DNA from: Blasia pusilla
Taxonomy: Eukaryota; Marchantiophyta; Marchantiopsida; Blasiales
Assembly: GCA_050084515.1 (NCBI GenBank)
Contig: CM114272.1
Span: forward strand, 45,446,001 to 45,510,000
Reading direction: 5' to 3'
Length of the DNA stretch: 64,000 bases
Shown here: one piece after another, positions 1-12,276 of the stretch
Layout: every line of letters starts with the position of its first letter
How positions within the stretch are numbered: the first letter of the stretch is position 1
The notes under the pieces: generated by a model
Database searches by the model: none
What the model was told of the DNA's origin: nothing
Seen by the model: only the letters and a program-made list of their open reading frames with translations
Made by a program: the position numbers and the translations under genes

Positions 1-392
1 GATTATATAAATATGTCTTTTCCGTTCCACCAAGACCATCACGAAATTTTTTTTGGAGATGGTGGAGCATTTAAGCATATATTCTCAAGCTCATCATGTA
101 TAGCGTTCCAAACAACATGTTGTCCTTCATTAAGAGGCATTTCTCCCAATTGTACTCGCTCAAATAATTCCTCAGTGTCATATAATAGTTCTTGTTCCTC
201 CAAATATGAATGTGAAGGAAGGCTTTCGAAATTAGCTTGGGGCATGTCAGGAAAGTCAGACAATCTCTTCCCTTGATCTTGTAAGTAATAATGTACTTCC
301 AACAATGCAATATTAATCATAGCATCATCAACGGGTAGATTAGGAATTCCTATTTTCTGCAATGATAAAGTTTTGAAAAATGTCCCACTCAT
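1..392 (-). pseudogene. Helitron helicase, start of domain with altered Walker A
   Basis: The 117-residue minus-strand reading frame ends with the helicase lead-in: a FPDMPQ-type stretch, then LNEGQHVVWNAI, as in Helitron helicases just before the Walker A loop. The loop itself is found by changing frame at about position 45, where the bases read DGLGGTEKTYLYN. The expected loop is G-x-G-G-T-G-K-T, so the second-last glycine is replaced by Glu. The frameshift falls in a run of T's (A's on the coding strand). The rest of the helicase is outside the window. The combination of frameshift and Walker A substitution argues for a dead copy. Confidence 0.75.
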
Positions 393-614
393 GATTAGTT
401 CCTTTAATGCTCAATAGAAGATACTATTAGGAAGGACACAAATAATTCAAGGAGTGATAGTGATGATTTGTTATCTCACGTCGTTCATATAAGAGATCTT
501 CTACCAATGGAACAAAAAATGACTCCATAACGTAGTTGGTTGAGCAAGTGTGTTGTAAGCTAGAATAATTGCAAATAGGCCGCAAAATGAAGAACCCGTA
601 CGGATTATAGAAGC

Positions 615-1250
615 TTATTCAAAGCAAGAGAACACTTCTCTGTCATCCTCAAGAAGTCTCAATTGGATAGCAACTTCCTTGAATGTTGGACATAACACTC
701 CATCAACAGTTCTCAAACATTCATATGTAGTGGCTCCTCGAACATTATGGAGGAGGAATCTCAACCAATGACGCTCTCCTTCACCCATGGATGAGTGAAA
801 TAAATAGCTTAGACCTTTCCATAATAATTCACTCACTTCAAAGGGTGGAATATAAAACCAAAACCCAATGTACGCAAAAAAAATATAATCAACTTTTGAG
901 TATTCATCTGGATGAGTAAGGTAAAACCGGCCAATGGGATGGCCACAACCATTTCTTTTTTGTAACCTACAAATCCATCCCTTTTTAATCCAACGATAAT
1001 GTGAAGGAAAATCTATGTACAAATATTTTCGAGCTTTGGAGTGAGATAGATTCGTTGCAAACTATTGTGTCAAAGTTCTCTCTCTACTATGTTGCAAAAC
1101 ATCTATTGGGGCGTCACCATCATTGAAGTACACCATTTGTTGCTCCGGAATATGAACACGTAATCGCACAATACTTGAAAGTTGAGCATGTATATTAAAC
1201 TCGAAGAGTCGCCAACATGCCTCCCAGGAAGATATATATCTAGAAGAATA
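615..1250 (-). pseudogene. Helitron central region upstream of helicase
   Basis: Reading minus from about 1250, the translation contains EACWRLFEF, then the 135-residue frame with YIDFPSHYRWIKKGW, RHWLRFLLHNVRGATTYECL, and ends LLEDDREVFSCFE. These follow the order seen in Helitron proteins between the Rep and helicase domains. Between the GRFYLTHPDE and GERHWLR stretches there are about 45 residues that do not belong to the family and could be an unspliced intron or insertion. An in-frame stop separates the EACWR part from the YIDFP part. No independent function is expected; it is one exon block of the Helitron gene. Confidence 0.75.
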
Positions 1251-1332
1251 ATGTCAAGTATTCAAGTAAGGAGTATAAATAAATAAATAGTAGAATTTTT
1301 TTAAAACAAATCATAATTCAACAAAAAAATCC

Positions 1333-1560
1333 TCAATCAATGTAATTATTCCTCGTATCAAGATATGACGTTGTCTCATCAATGACTTCCATTGTAGTGG
1401 ATGTATACGTATCTTTTGACAACTTAAATTTCACCGCATCGGACCCCTTATATACATATTTATATAGGTACTTCACGGCAGAAACACTACTTGTGATTTT
1501 CAAATTTATGTGACAATCAAAGAGTGCGTACAACATAGGATTTTAGGGTATGACCCAACG
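1333..1560 (-). pseudogene. Helitron RepHel exon with VKYLYKYVYKG motif
   Basis: The 67-residue minus-strand frame contains SAVKYLYKYVYKGSD, a conserved stretch of Helitron replication proteins that lies just after the catalytic Rep motifs. It ends near IDETTSYLDTRNNYI. The neighbouring exon lies upstream at 1704-2036 and ends in a GTAAGG donor-like site, so an intron of about 100-170 bases probably separates them. The bases immediately upstream contain stops in this frame. Confidence 0.75.
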
Positions 1561-1703
1561 ATTATCCAATGAATGCTTGTGCTTGGTTATTGCCCTCCAA
1601 TTCTACAATGTACAAAAACACAATAAAAAATCATGAATAAATTGGCGTCTTACGGCTTACGATATTAATAAAGAAAAGCCAAGAAAAGAAGAAGAAAACA
1701 TCC

Positions 1704-2036
1704 TTACTTGCGATAGACTGGGTAACCATCTTCTGTCTCTATAGTATTGGACGCAAAAGCTTTAGGATAGCCTTTGGTACACATTTTTGTTTCCTTATCC
1801 ATACATGGTGCATTTGGATTCAATGGTCCACATGGCTCGTTGAGCATGCAATTAGCAAGAGTAGAATACAATCTTGGATGGGTAGATTGGTATGGAATTT
1901 CTGATGAAATGTTACGATCATAATTAGAGGTTGTACGTGGTTTATCCTCATGACCTAAAATAAAAAGAATGTGCACATATGAAAAACCTCTTTTTTGGAA
2001 TTCCACCAGATAGATACATCCAAAAACTCGACCCAA
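1704..2036 (-). pseudogene. Helitron Rep exon (PCGPLNPNAPCM segment)
   Basis: The minus-strand frame shows the Helitron signature region in which a cysteine-rich NEPCGPLNPNAPCM is followed by MCTKGYPKAF and DGYPVYRK. This segment precedes the Rep catalytic tyrosine part of the protein. The frame ends at a GTAAGG splice-donor-like sequence near 1703. The first part (LVEFQKRGFSYVHILFIL) matches the QKRGLPHAHIL-type stretch that contains the HUH-like histidines of Rep; here only one of the expected pair of histidines is visible, so the HUH motif looks damaged. Confidence 0.75.
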
Positions 2037-3347
2037 TATTTGCTTCTCAATGATAAGTCATAATAACTCCTTCTTTTTCTTCTAAAAAACCCCCGTGACC
2101 AAATCAAGTTGGTATGTAGCAAACTGACCGGTAATAAGGTTGATGTAATCTCCTCCCACTTAAGATTGCATGTCATGGTCAAAAAGTAGTCAGGCTTTCC
2201 CATTTGTCTCACAATTGCCATTGCATCCTGATACAATTGATGCATATGACGGGGCCCTCCAGTAAAAGAAGAGGGTAATACCATACGTCTGCCAAACCTT
2301 CTACTATCCACATTATGTTGATGCATGGCATCCTTTAAACCTTGATATAATTCAGCCCTCAACTCCTTATGATTTAAGTGGACCCATAATAATCTTTGCA
2401 TCTCTAGAGTGCCATAAAGGACAACCATATACTCTTGAGTAAGCCGACCAAATCTCAATGAGCGATTGTCATCTTCACCTCCAATTCGTGTTTGAAGTAA
2501 AAAACATGCAAATTGCAAGGCCGTAACACTCTTTGACCTTCTTTCCACAATATTCTCACCAGAAATGTTTTCCTCATCCATACAATCATCTAAAGCTTCA
2601 ATATGTCCCTCCTCCCCATGAATAACATGTTCTAGTTGTGTGGATCTTCGAGTCCCTTCGAGTGTCCCAAAGGGTATTCGAGGATGCGAACATGCTTCAC
2701 CATAGATAAATAATAGAACAAAGGGTAATGGAATATATGCTTTGTTGAGGTCAGATATGCGCCTCACTCCTCCTCCATGTAGTCGTACAATTATATCACG
2801 ATGGTCAACGAGTTCACTTCCATCACCTCGTAAAATAGCTGCAACCTTGGAAGAAGTTGGTAAGTTATAACGCTTTGCATCGAGACCTCTCTTACTTGCC
2901 TTCAGAAATCCGCATATTAAGATCACTTGTTTCACATGCCATATGACGGAAAGCCTTCACATATGGATTGCACTCATAGAACATGTCTTGTAGCTCTTTC
3001 AAGATGTCTATGTTAAGATCAGAAGATCTAGACATAACTCTTCCACGATTCTCCATTTCATTTGAAGTATCATGAATATAGAGTTGAGCAAATTGTGGAT
3101 GTCCTCCTATATCAAGATGTAAGGGTCCTATAGAATGATAGATCCCTCCTTGGATCCTAAAATGTCCAATGCCTCCAACTTGTACATTTACATGCACATT
3201 GGTGGAGGCAAGTTGAAGCGCTGAATTGTAAGCGGGAGCATGTGTAAGGAAATGAAGACTTCTAGGACCAACACTCGAAATCAACGATTTAAAAAATGGA
3301 GGAGATGATTTCAAGAGGGGAAATGTATTCTCCCATGGCCACAACAC
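1955..3347 (-). pseudogene. Helitron N-terminal/Rep-like region
   Basis: Two overlapping minus-strand frames (2892-3347 and 1955-2935) together make the Helitron-like N-terminal domain. Visible family stretches are ELQDMFYECNPYVKAFRHM, then FGRRMVLPSSFTGGPRHM, QLYQDAMAIVRQMGKPDYF and LTMTCNLKW. The two frames are offset near 2900, indicating a frameshift. The second frame departs from the family after about 2100, where an insertion or intron separates it from the QKRGFSYVH segment. Helitron Rep starts rolling-circle replication at the element's end; this copy is interrupted and unlikely to work. Confidence 0.8.
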
Positions 3348-3949
3348 ATGCCATATGGTGACTCACTAAACTTTGTACCTTTAACCATTTCACATTTCCA
3401 ATACAAGGCAGAACATGGCGGGCATATTTATGTTATAGTACCCAATGTATGACAACCGTTCGTACGACTCAAACCCCCTTGTAATCGCAACTTCCTAATA
3501 TCACTTTCTTGGAAATTTGGTCTCCTCGCAAGATTCAATAATGTATTAACTTTTACTATCCTATCAAAAGTAGACACTTGAGGAATTGTAGAAGGATTTG
3601 CTATAGTTAGGCTTTCTCTAAGTAACACAACTCCATTAGTCGTGGAAGAAGCATGACCTATTGTTGACATAACTTCATTCCCAAGACGGGGAAGAGTCAA
3701 ATAAGTATCAACGACTTCATGTACACCTTCAAATACTTCATTCGGAATAGGGATAGCAGTAGGTAACTCAACTCTTGGTGTAAGATAAGTACTTGCGTCG
3801 ATCGTAGAAGCATTCTTATTAACTTCATGGAGTGCATACTGAGGTAACTCAACGCTTGGTCTTGGCCATATGAAAATGTTGTCAATGGATGGAACATGAA
3901 CTTCGTGATTTTCTCCTACCAAGACTCCATTTGCATTGGGAGGCCTCAA
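3348..3949 (-). pseudogene. Helitron N-terminal segment with cysteine motif
   Basis: The 173-residue frame (3428-3949) is low in recognisable domains, rich in Thr, Pro and Val, and ends near a stop at 3428. Continuing in the same direction, bases 3420-3345 encode CPPCSALYWKCEM followed by SPYGMCCGHGRI, a pattern of paired cysteines that Helitron proteins carry just before their conserved N-terminal domain. The long variable stretch is therefore probably the diverged N-terminus or an exon of the same Helitron gene rather than a separate protein. Confidence 0.55.
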
Positions 3950-3985
3950 AAAAATATCTTATTATATTATAAGCATAAACACAAA

Positions 3986-4590
3986 TCATATATGAGCAAT
4001 GAAAAATTTTGAGTGAGAATATAAAAAGTAGGATGGATACCTTATGATTTGACTTTGAGTAGTCGAAATCTCCATATTTGGAATAGTTGGTGGAGTGTCA
4101 ACCACCAAAGGAGGCTCAACTTGAACATGAAGCGCTTTCCTTCTTTTCTTATACTCACGATGGCATGCCCTCTTCTTTTCTTTGAGAACTTCCATTTTAT
4201 CTACGCGAATGACACGTTTTCTTTTTTGGGCTTCGCTGCGTACAACTTTTCAGAAATAAAGTATATCGATTGGATTCAATGGAATGGGAAGCTTGGAATA
4301 ACACAAAAATTTAAGAAACAGAGCAAATATTATTAGAAGTTGGGACTATGGAGGATGGAAAGTTGGACTTGCTAGTAAGGTGAATAAATGGAGTCAACTT
4401 ACGTTGGAGATGTTTCAAGGAGGAGTTTATCTTCCAGGTTTGCTTGTTGTGCTAAAATTTCTTTACGACGACGAGCACACTTTCTTTGTTGTGCGTTCAC
4501 ACGCATCAATTTTTGGAAGTCACATAAATCCTTAGGATTTGATGGAATGGGAAGTGTGATGAAGAATTGGATTAGAACATGGTTAATGTA
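3986..4590 (-). pseudogene. Duplicated N-terminal exon modules of the Helitron
   Basis: Two minus-strand exons look like copies of one module. The first (about 4399-4575) reads LPIPSNPKDLCDFQKLMR followed by an Arg-rich NAQQRKCARRRKE stretch and ends at a GTAAGT donor. The second (about 4030-4250) begins LPIPLNPIDI, continues with SEAQKRKR and REYKKRRKALH and ends at a GTATCC donor-like site. Both are basic, possibly nuclear-targeting or DNA-binding. The same module occurs twice more at the right edge of the window (63.66-63.96 kb, plus strand), tying this leader to the Helitron family. Confidence 0.55.
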
Positions 4591-4719
4591 GAAGTAGCAT
4601 AATATCAGAAGTATCATAGCAGGCCTCATTGTGGAAATGTAAATAAAGACATATAAAACCAAGGTGCTTATGTTGAAGAATTGTTCTTTTGAACAGTGAG
4701 ATGTCCCCTTGAAATTTGT

Positions 4720-5720
4720 TGTCGCGACCCTCATGACCAAACGAGTGCCAAAGTGGAACATCGGAACATTAGCGGGCTCACGTTGAGATGGTTTGCGCGT
4801 TGGAGTGGTCTCGAAGAAGAGACAAGAGACGAGACGCAAGCGAGGCTTCGCGTTTCAGATGTTGTGGTTGCGACTGAGAAACGTGGACCAAACGCGGAAC
4901 AAGACTTGAAAGAAGTTGAGTCTAGGAAGTGGGTTGCCAAAGGAAGAATCCGGATTTGGAATGCCACTAGCGTTTGAGAGTTTCTGACTGTATTTATGGC
5001 CATAACTTTTAGCGCCAAGATGCGTTTGGATTAAAAAAGGGTGCGTTGGAAGGCTTATGGAAAGTTGGTTCAAGCGCACTAAAGATCTCTGCAAACGCCT
5101 AAGCAGCGGCTGAGAAACAACCCGGAAACGACTGTAAGTGGAGTCGGGTTGAGGGCCACAATGAAGGGCCCGACCCTCCTTTTCCAAAGGGGGGGTTATT
5201 GGAGAACCCCAGAAGTACTAGTAAGGGGAAAGGTCTCCGAGAGTGCTTGGAACCCGAAACCCACTTTGGGCGCCATGGGGCGGCTCAAGGGCATGGAACT
5301 GAACGCGAGTTTGGGGGTTGGGTTGGAAAACCTACACCAAGTCCATTGAGGCGATTTTAGACATCCCTCTTGGATTTCACCCCGCGACTCAATTACTTGG
5401 GTCTCGGTTTGGAACTCACACGAGGTCCGTTGAACAGTTGGGATCGCTAGGCGCGCAAAGGCCGTTTTAGGTTCCTGGACTAATCAGGAAGTCTGTTCCA
5501 AGTCTTGAAGGACTTGCCATGTTTTGGAAACTAGGAATTAAGGAAGGTTGAGCTTGATGAGACGCCGAGTTGAGAACTCGGTGGGTTGGAGCGCTGGTTG
5601 GCCCAGACCCGACTAACGAGAGTGCGTGTTTGGGTGCAGATCGGCGATGAGATCGTGTCCTACTGAACATACGCTTCCGCAACACTAAAGATTGACGTTC
5701 AAGGTGAGTAGGGGCGCGAC
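4720..5720 (+). mobile_element. Solo LTR of the chromovirus family, TSD TTTGT
   Basis: A 1001-bp segment starting TGTCGCGACC and ending GGGCGCGACA is flanked on both sides by TTTGT (4715-4719 and 5721-5725). Its sequence is repeated, diverged, as the two LTRs of the broken chromovirus at 50922-51950 (inverted) and 55452-56480. No coding sequence adjoins it, so the internal region was lost by LTR-LTR recombination. The element inserted just upstream of the Helitron exon modules. Confidence 0.9.
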
Positions 5721-5725
5721 ATTTG

Positions 5726-8700
5726 TTCCCCAATCGGTGTATTTGTGATATCACTTAGCGGTTGTCTGTCCACGTATAATAATGATCCATTGACATTGGC
5801 CATCTACATAACACACCACAAAAAAATTAAATAAACATGAAAATTTTGACAAGAATTATAAAGAGAAAGAAAAAGAAATATCTAGGATAAGGGCAAGATA
5901 AAAATAGAAGGAAAATTAGGAAAATCCTTCATTTTGGAAGAATTAAAATTAAACTTTTAGGTTAGGTTGGGGACGGAGTCATGATCTATCTAGGTAGGAT
6001 ATGAAAAGGGGAATTTTCTTTTGGAAGAGATAGAATGAGGGAATTTTATTAATTATAATCGTATTAATTTAAGAAATCTATGTAGAAGTAAACGGGGAAA
6101 TTTTTTAAAAAAAGAGAGAAAAAAAGGAAAAAAAAAGGAGGGGGTTTTCTTATCTTTTCTTTCAAAAATTAAATTAAAAATAAAAAATACAGGTTTAGTT
6201 AGGGTCGGGAACTATCCGACGCTAACTCTAACCTAACCTCCCGCGAAAAATCATTCCCGCGCCGTTTGCATTTCTTCTCGGGTATCCGCTTACAGCCGAC
6301 ATACGCGGGCGGGGGGCAAATACGGGGCCCCCCCTTCTTCCGGGAGTAGCCCATTGACTTTACGGGCCGGCCCCCCTAACCCGGACGATTCCGCTAATGT
6401 AATGAAGAAATACCATCTCAGTGCATTCCTCCCTATTTGTCATCCTCCTCATTGCTCATTTCGCAGGTCAGGCAGATCGCTGTATTCGTTGCTTGAGAAT
6501 TCCCGCTTGGCCCAGTACCCGCGTGTGCTTCTGATCCTCTTCTCGCGCTCAACCCAACGCCTAATTTCTGCGCGCGTCCAAAATTGAGAGCTGGAGTTGC
6601 CTGACCTGAGAATTTGAGCTTACATCGAACCTGAGGAAGCGTGTGGAGAGCCAGTGCCGGTGGCTGGTGGGGGTAAGCAACGGAACCAGCGACGCGCAAG
6701 TGGGGACATAAAAATTGTGTACCAGAGTTAGGAGTCGAGAGAACGTAGGCTTTCATTGGGAAGAATAGGGATGGGGCCAATCACCGCATCACAATTCTAT
6801 ACAATTGTTTCTGACAAAGGGGAGCAAGAGGATGAGCATATGAAACATGAGAACTGTGAGGATGAGCACTCCCGAATTGGTGGTGTCTCAGGTGCTGATG
6901 GTCGTCGCCCCATCGTACCTGATAGTTCTGTCACCGCTGGCAATGGAGCATGGCCCCAGACCTTCGGGTACTTTCTCTCCTCGCATCCAGGGATTTCATT
7001 TGTTCGTTCCCAATCCGTTTCTCCATATCTCCCATTAGATCCGCTCCATGGCAGCGGAGCAACGCAGAGAATTCTTACCTTAGAGACGGGCTAAGTGAAA
7101 GGCGAGGCTATTTGCAACACGACGTCAGGAAGAATCTTCGATATCTCATCACTGTAGATAAGTCGGCAGTTTGTGGCCTGGATTAAGCTACACACCACGG
7201 GCACCCTGTGACTTTTACCTTACACTACGAAGCTTTGATAGGCCGGAAGTAAAACCTTCGAGGCAGAGCTTCCTACGTCTTTCTTGGAGTCATTTGCGCG
7301 AAGGTCTTTCCTTCTAGAATGGAGGCAATATGCCTTGGTCCATGGAATCTATGTAGTCCTGCGGTTGATGTCGTATTCAAGAAAGAGAACCATATCTACT
7401 CCTTGCGCCATCAAACATCTTCTTGCTCGCGTTAAGTTGAAAGAAGTCACTTGACAGACAGTAGCGCACTTAACGGTGTTCTCTTCTTGTTCTGTTCCAG
7501 TTTAGAAGAACCGGTCACGGAGTCTCTATACCTCTGTGAACGATTTCCAAGTTCCAGGATGTCAATATCCTCTCAAGCTCTCAAGTTTAGGAGTCTTCTA
7601 TGTATGTATTGTGGAGAACAAATTTAATTGTCGTCGGGTGGGTCGTGAATACAACCTTCCAGATTCAGGAGAAAATACTAGAAGGCGACTAAACAGGAAG
7701 ATTTGGTCTATTATAATAGTGGTGGCAGCTGTTGCGAGACTGGACTCTACCTCCTCTGAACAGGGAGTGAGACTGAGAAAAGAGTGTTATCTGAACGGCT
7801 TCTCTGCTGATGAAGTTTTGCCGCGTGAAGCTTCGTCTAATTCCTCTAAGGCCAGTGAATAGAATGTTGACAGATGATGGAAGAACCTCAGAATGGAAGA
7901 AACCAGAACCTTGAAGAAAAACTAGAGTCAATAGGAATTATGCCAGTGTCTTTGTAAGGACTCTCAAGAACCGTGTCACTACAGTTGTTTGATTGGATCA
8001 GGGAAGGTGCTTAAGGGTGTTGCAAATTTGGCTTGAATATACAGTGTGGCCAATATATCCCAGCAGCTTCACCCTTGCGTGAATTATCAGGAACAGGGAA
8101 ATCAGCCTTCGACTTACCAGGAGAAGGGGTGAGCAAGTTTGAGGATGGGAATTTCACCTGCAACGGCTGCAAGAATTCTGTCTGGGAACATGTAGATATT
8201 TTCAGAAAAGGATTAGGAGACGGCATCGAAGAACTTGTCCAGTGAAGCATATGATGAAGAGAATATCGATCATGTCCCCAAAGTTCTGGTATCAATACGC
8301 GGTGTGAATACATTACACGTCAGACGTGTCTGCCATAGTTTTCAAACGGATGGGATGGAACGGTAGCTTAAGAACTTGGTCTCGGAACCATAGAGGAAAT
8401 AGTACTGGCTCGTCATTGCCATCCTTAATCATGTGTGGGTGAATGCCAAACGTCTTCAGTCTAGCTGAAGGACCATGCACTTGATGCAGTATGTGTTGCC
8501 GTACAAGCATTGACGAAGCCCAAGGAATGAATGTGTGGCCGGATTTAAGTAGAGGCGTTGATTTCGGTTCTTTCAAAGTTCAGAACATTTTGTAGCAATT
8601 ACTCTGTAGATTTATGGATCTTCAAGCTGGTTTGTGAATTCTAACAATACAAGTGAGATCTTAGATGGAACAGCGCGTACCCGCAAAACTACACGATGAT

Positions 8701-10605
8701 GATGTGAAGTTTCGTGTGCGAGTGTTCAGGCCGGCAATGGGCTATCGGATTGTTTCGGGATCTGCAGCACTTCAATTTTTCTCTCAAATCCTGGAACCAA
8801 TAGTTCGGATGTATCGCTTCTGCCTAGAAGCCAAGAGAGTTTGATTTAGGTTTGAGAAATTTGAAGTAAAACTCCTCCTTCTTGAGATTGAAGAGATCTA
8901 ATAAGCAGATAGCCTTCAGCAAAAGCTAGTCTGACATCTGTCTAAGTTGAATTTATTTCCTCTGTGACATCTTGGGATGTGTAGATTCCTGTACTTCTAC
9001 TACTGTATTTATCTTCACCTCCGCCATCACGTCCAACACCCTCGACTGAAACCAGTTCCCTACAGCTGTATTGCCAAATTGTTCATCACTCGATATTTGT
9101 GATATGGAAAGATCCATGTAAGGCCTTCTCTACCCGACGAACTAAATGGGGTGAGTAGTGGGTTTGGTGGAGATGAAGCACTGTCAGCATCAAGGGTGTG
9201 GTTGTTATTACAAACAGCATAGACTGAAGTGGGACAGAAGGATTCGTAGATGAAGCTGCCCACCGAGCAAGATGCTGTGTTGTCTAAAGTGCGTGGAACA
9301 TCATTCCGTGTTTTTTTTTTTCCAACACAAGCTATCAAATAGGGATGGGTTCAATTCTCTGTGTAATAGCGGAGTGTTACAGCTGAATTCCCATTAGCGG
9401 CCACCCTTGACTCCTTCCGAGTTTTCTTCACCTAAAGTAGGGACGGCCACTGATTACGCATGAAGTCAAGTTCGTTTGAAACCCTCTATGAGAGTGTTTA
9501 TTTACGAAAATTTGTGTGCGTTGTTAGTTTCTCTTCAGAGTTGAAGAGCTTCATTTTGGGTATACCGGGGAGGAAGTCAGACGGATTCCAATACAGAGCA
9601 GCTTTGAGATATGGACAGGAAATACTAGAAGTGAGCAAATTTGCCGACGTTGTCGGGTCGGGAATTCGTGAAACGAGATGGCTCTATACCAGGACAAGAC
9701 AAATGGAGAGATCGTACCCGAGGCTCAGAAGGCTGACTAGATTCCTGCGCACAAGAGCTGAGATCCTAAATAGCTTTCATCATAAGAGTAAATAGAACAG
9801 CGGAAGGAAATTTAGAGCTGGACAGGAGAAATGGAGGAGAAATAATTGCCGAACTCGTCTGGTGGGAATTTCTGGAACAAAATGGTGAAAGACGAGGACG
9901 ACAAAGGAGGGAAAATGCTAGCGGAGGGGACAGAAGTTCGAGTGCAAATTTGCTGACGTTGTGCGGGGCACACTCAAAGCTCTCGTCATGTATAGGTATT
10001 GGTCACCATGACCTCTAAATATTCAAAGTACCAAAACCGATGTAGGTTTGCTGCCCTGGTTTTAGGACGGGTGTCTGGAACCGTTAGTTAGTCAGTCATT
10101 TGCTGGTTCACAAATCACAGGAAACTGAATTAGAGTACCCAATGGTCTGCCTCGGGATGGTTTCGAAGGTAGTGCTCCTTTTGGTGTAGAAAATTTTCAC
10201 TCTCCAGCACTTTCGATGCTAGAACCTCAATCAGAATTTGCAGGTTAGAGCAAGGCTGCTGGGTAGTCTTTATGATCTTACTCTGACCACGATAGCTAGG
10301 TCAATAGAGTGTACTTCTTGCGTAAGGAGAGTAGGCTATTATTTGAGAGTTTCCATCCAGTCAAGGCTATCCATCCATTGGGAGTAGGAAAGACTGGAGC
10401 AGAAAGAGAGGAAGCATAGGGAGAATCTTGGAGAATGACAAGAATTTAACACGCACAATTTTGATGAGGCTCCGAACTGGAACTTTTGTGGTGTGATCTT
10501 TCAGAGGTGGAGCCTTCAACTCGAGAATCTGCATCTGGGTTCCTAATCCTGGGCACGTCGTCCTTTTGTTATCACTTTCAGTGTGCCGCACGTAAAGAAA
10601 CAACA
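5726..10605. other. Unrecognised sequence, no supported gene
   Basis: 5840-6200 is purine-rich, 6290-6400 is GC-rich with G and C runs. Short open frames exist (for example 6756-7094, 7536-7862 and 9460-9795 plus) but none shows a recognisable domain. Decayed host or transposon sequence is possible; nothing supports a specific call. Confidence 0.4.
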
Positions 10606-10642
10606 TAAGGAGCTGATAAAATCAAAATAAATCAGCTCCTTA
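10606..10642. repeat. Short perfect hairpin
   Basis: A 12-base arm (TAAGGAGCTGAT) at 10606-10617 is repeated as its reverse complement at 10631-10642, with a 13-base AT-rich loop. It could be a terminator-like or MITE-end structure. No gene adjoins it. Confidence 0.7.
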
Positions 10643-10875
10643 TTTTGTTTGTGTGTGGCTGGATAAGGCATACGCAGATTGCCGTGTTTAGTTACTTGGG
10701 ATTAATTTCATCAATTGATTTGATGAAACTCACCCTAACCCACGCGACCTCTGGTGTTGGGGATGGGATTTTCAGTTTACTGCACCCCTCGGCCAGGTAA
10801 GTGTGCCGGTTTCAGAAGTCTGGAACGGGCTGGAAGCTGTCTTGCGTACTATTGGGCTCCGTCACCGGACCCTAA

Positions 10876-10973
10876 CCAAATCTGGAACCGGCTGGAGTCC
10901 TTCCCGACCCAAAGATGATCCTTGCCAAATCTGGAACCGGCTGGAGTGCTTCCCCAACCCAAAGACGAACCTT
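10876..10973. repeat. 49-bp tandem duplication
   Basis: Two adjacent 49-bp units, each starting CCAAATCTGGAACCGGCTGG, differ at a few positions. A weaker third relative (TCTGGAACGGGCTGGAAG) lies just upstream near 10820. Confidence 0.8.
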
Positions 10974-11036
10974 GCCGATTTTGTGCCGTGATTTTTAAGA
11001 GCGCTAATCCATGAAATAACTCGAACTGGCCACCCT

Positions 11037-11104
11037 GGGAGTTAGGTCAGATCAAGCAAGTCTTACGGTTGGGAGTTAGGTCAGATCAAGCAAGTCTTAT
11101 GGTT
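11037..11104. repeat. 34-bp tandem duplication
   Basis: Two adjacent units starting GGGAGTTAGGTCAGATCAAG are identical except for C versus T near the end. It is a recent local duplication without coding context. Confidence 0.85.
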
Positions 11105-12276
11105 AGTATATTTCTGAAATGGTCGGAGCCCTTGGTTTATGATCGGCGGACAGGGGTCCTTGTATTTCCTGAAAGCAACGACGTCCTGGAGCCATGTGAA
11201 ACTTTCTAGGACTGGTTGTTATCTGGAAAAATCCAAGTTTTGGTCGATGGTGCAGAGTAATGGAATGACATGATCGGGAAGGAGATTGGCGTCATTCCGA
11301 AAATTCTGGCTGAAATCGCCGGGTGTTACAGCTGGATAAAGTTTCCTGGGATCGTGACCGAAACTTTGCCATGGAATCCACCCCTAAGACGTCGCAAAAA
11401 TCAATCGCGACTCAGACGGACCAATCATTACCGTTGGATTCGAACAGTAGGCAGCCTGGAAGCCAGTAAATTCGCAATGGGCACTTGCTTCTTGCCTTTG
11501 TACTCAACGAACTGAAATTATAATGTCGTTCGAGAGACACCCACTTCGCAGCTTTCCGATGCTCAGAGACGGGCAGAGCAGAGAGAGGCGATGTGTAAGG
11601 CATCAATAGCAATAAGACAAGCACACTTGCTTACTTTAAGAAATCTCGTCAGGGATTATACCTCATCTTCAGATGCGGATATCACTTTCTTCTGCACGTC
11701 TACGTGTAGCCTATCCCAGAATGATGCTACGGAGATTTCCGGTGTAGCTGTTGAAGGATGACTTCTGTTCAGAGTCCTGTAGAACATCGCCCCCTAAACC
11801 GATTCTTCTCATAGAGCGTTTCAAAAGTGGCAATCGCCGGATGGGAGTCCCGGGTAAAATTGGGGACCCGATTTGTCAGTTCAAACTAACTTTCGGTTTT
11901 GACAATCTGCAATTTAACCGCAGTACTTGCATCCGTTGTGCCCTTCGTGACAGCCTCTACGTTACTCCAAGGTTAAGAATTTACCTTGTGTTTTGGAATC
12001 ACTGAAAAGGTTTGCCCAGGAAATAGGTGCCCTTTGTCCAAGAAATGGCTAACACTTGGGAAATATTGTTCTATTTAAAATTACCTGAAATGTATACCGG
12101 TTCATGGAATACATCATGGCCTTGAACTTCATGGAATCTTTTGAGTCATTTTTATAAGTTGATGCTTCCCCTTTTATTCCACTTATTTTTTACCCTTTTG
12201 AACCATGGGAGACTTTCAAGCCCATATTATGGTACGCTTCTTTTCCATTTAGTCATGTTTCCACAACTACAACTAT
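11105..12276. other. Unrecognised sequence
   Basis: I see no domain-bearing frame, RNA gene or element terminus here. Confidence 0.35.

Larger units (their letters stand above)
1..4600 (-). mobile_element. Autonomous Helitron remnant, cut by the left edge
   Basis: Minus-strand coding pieces spread over this interval match, in order, the RepHel protein of plant Helitrons: N-terminal modules, a cysteine-rich segment, the Helitron N-terminal/Rep region, the central region and the start of the helicase. The pieces lie in different frames, several ending at splice-donor-like GTAAG or GTATC. Helitrons transpose by rolling circle using the Rep nuclease and helicase. Neither terminus is visible: the helicase and 3' end lie off the left edge, and upstream the region reaches a solo LTR. 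Stops and frameshifts make it look inactive. Identification rests on several family-typical motifs, so I am fairly sure of the family but not of the exon limits. Confidence 0.85.
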
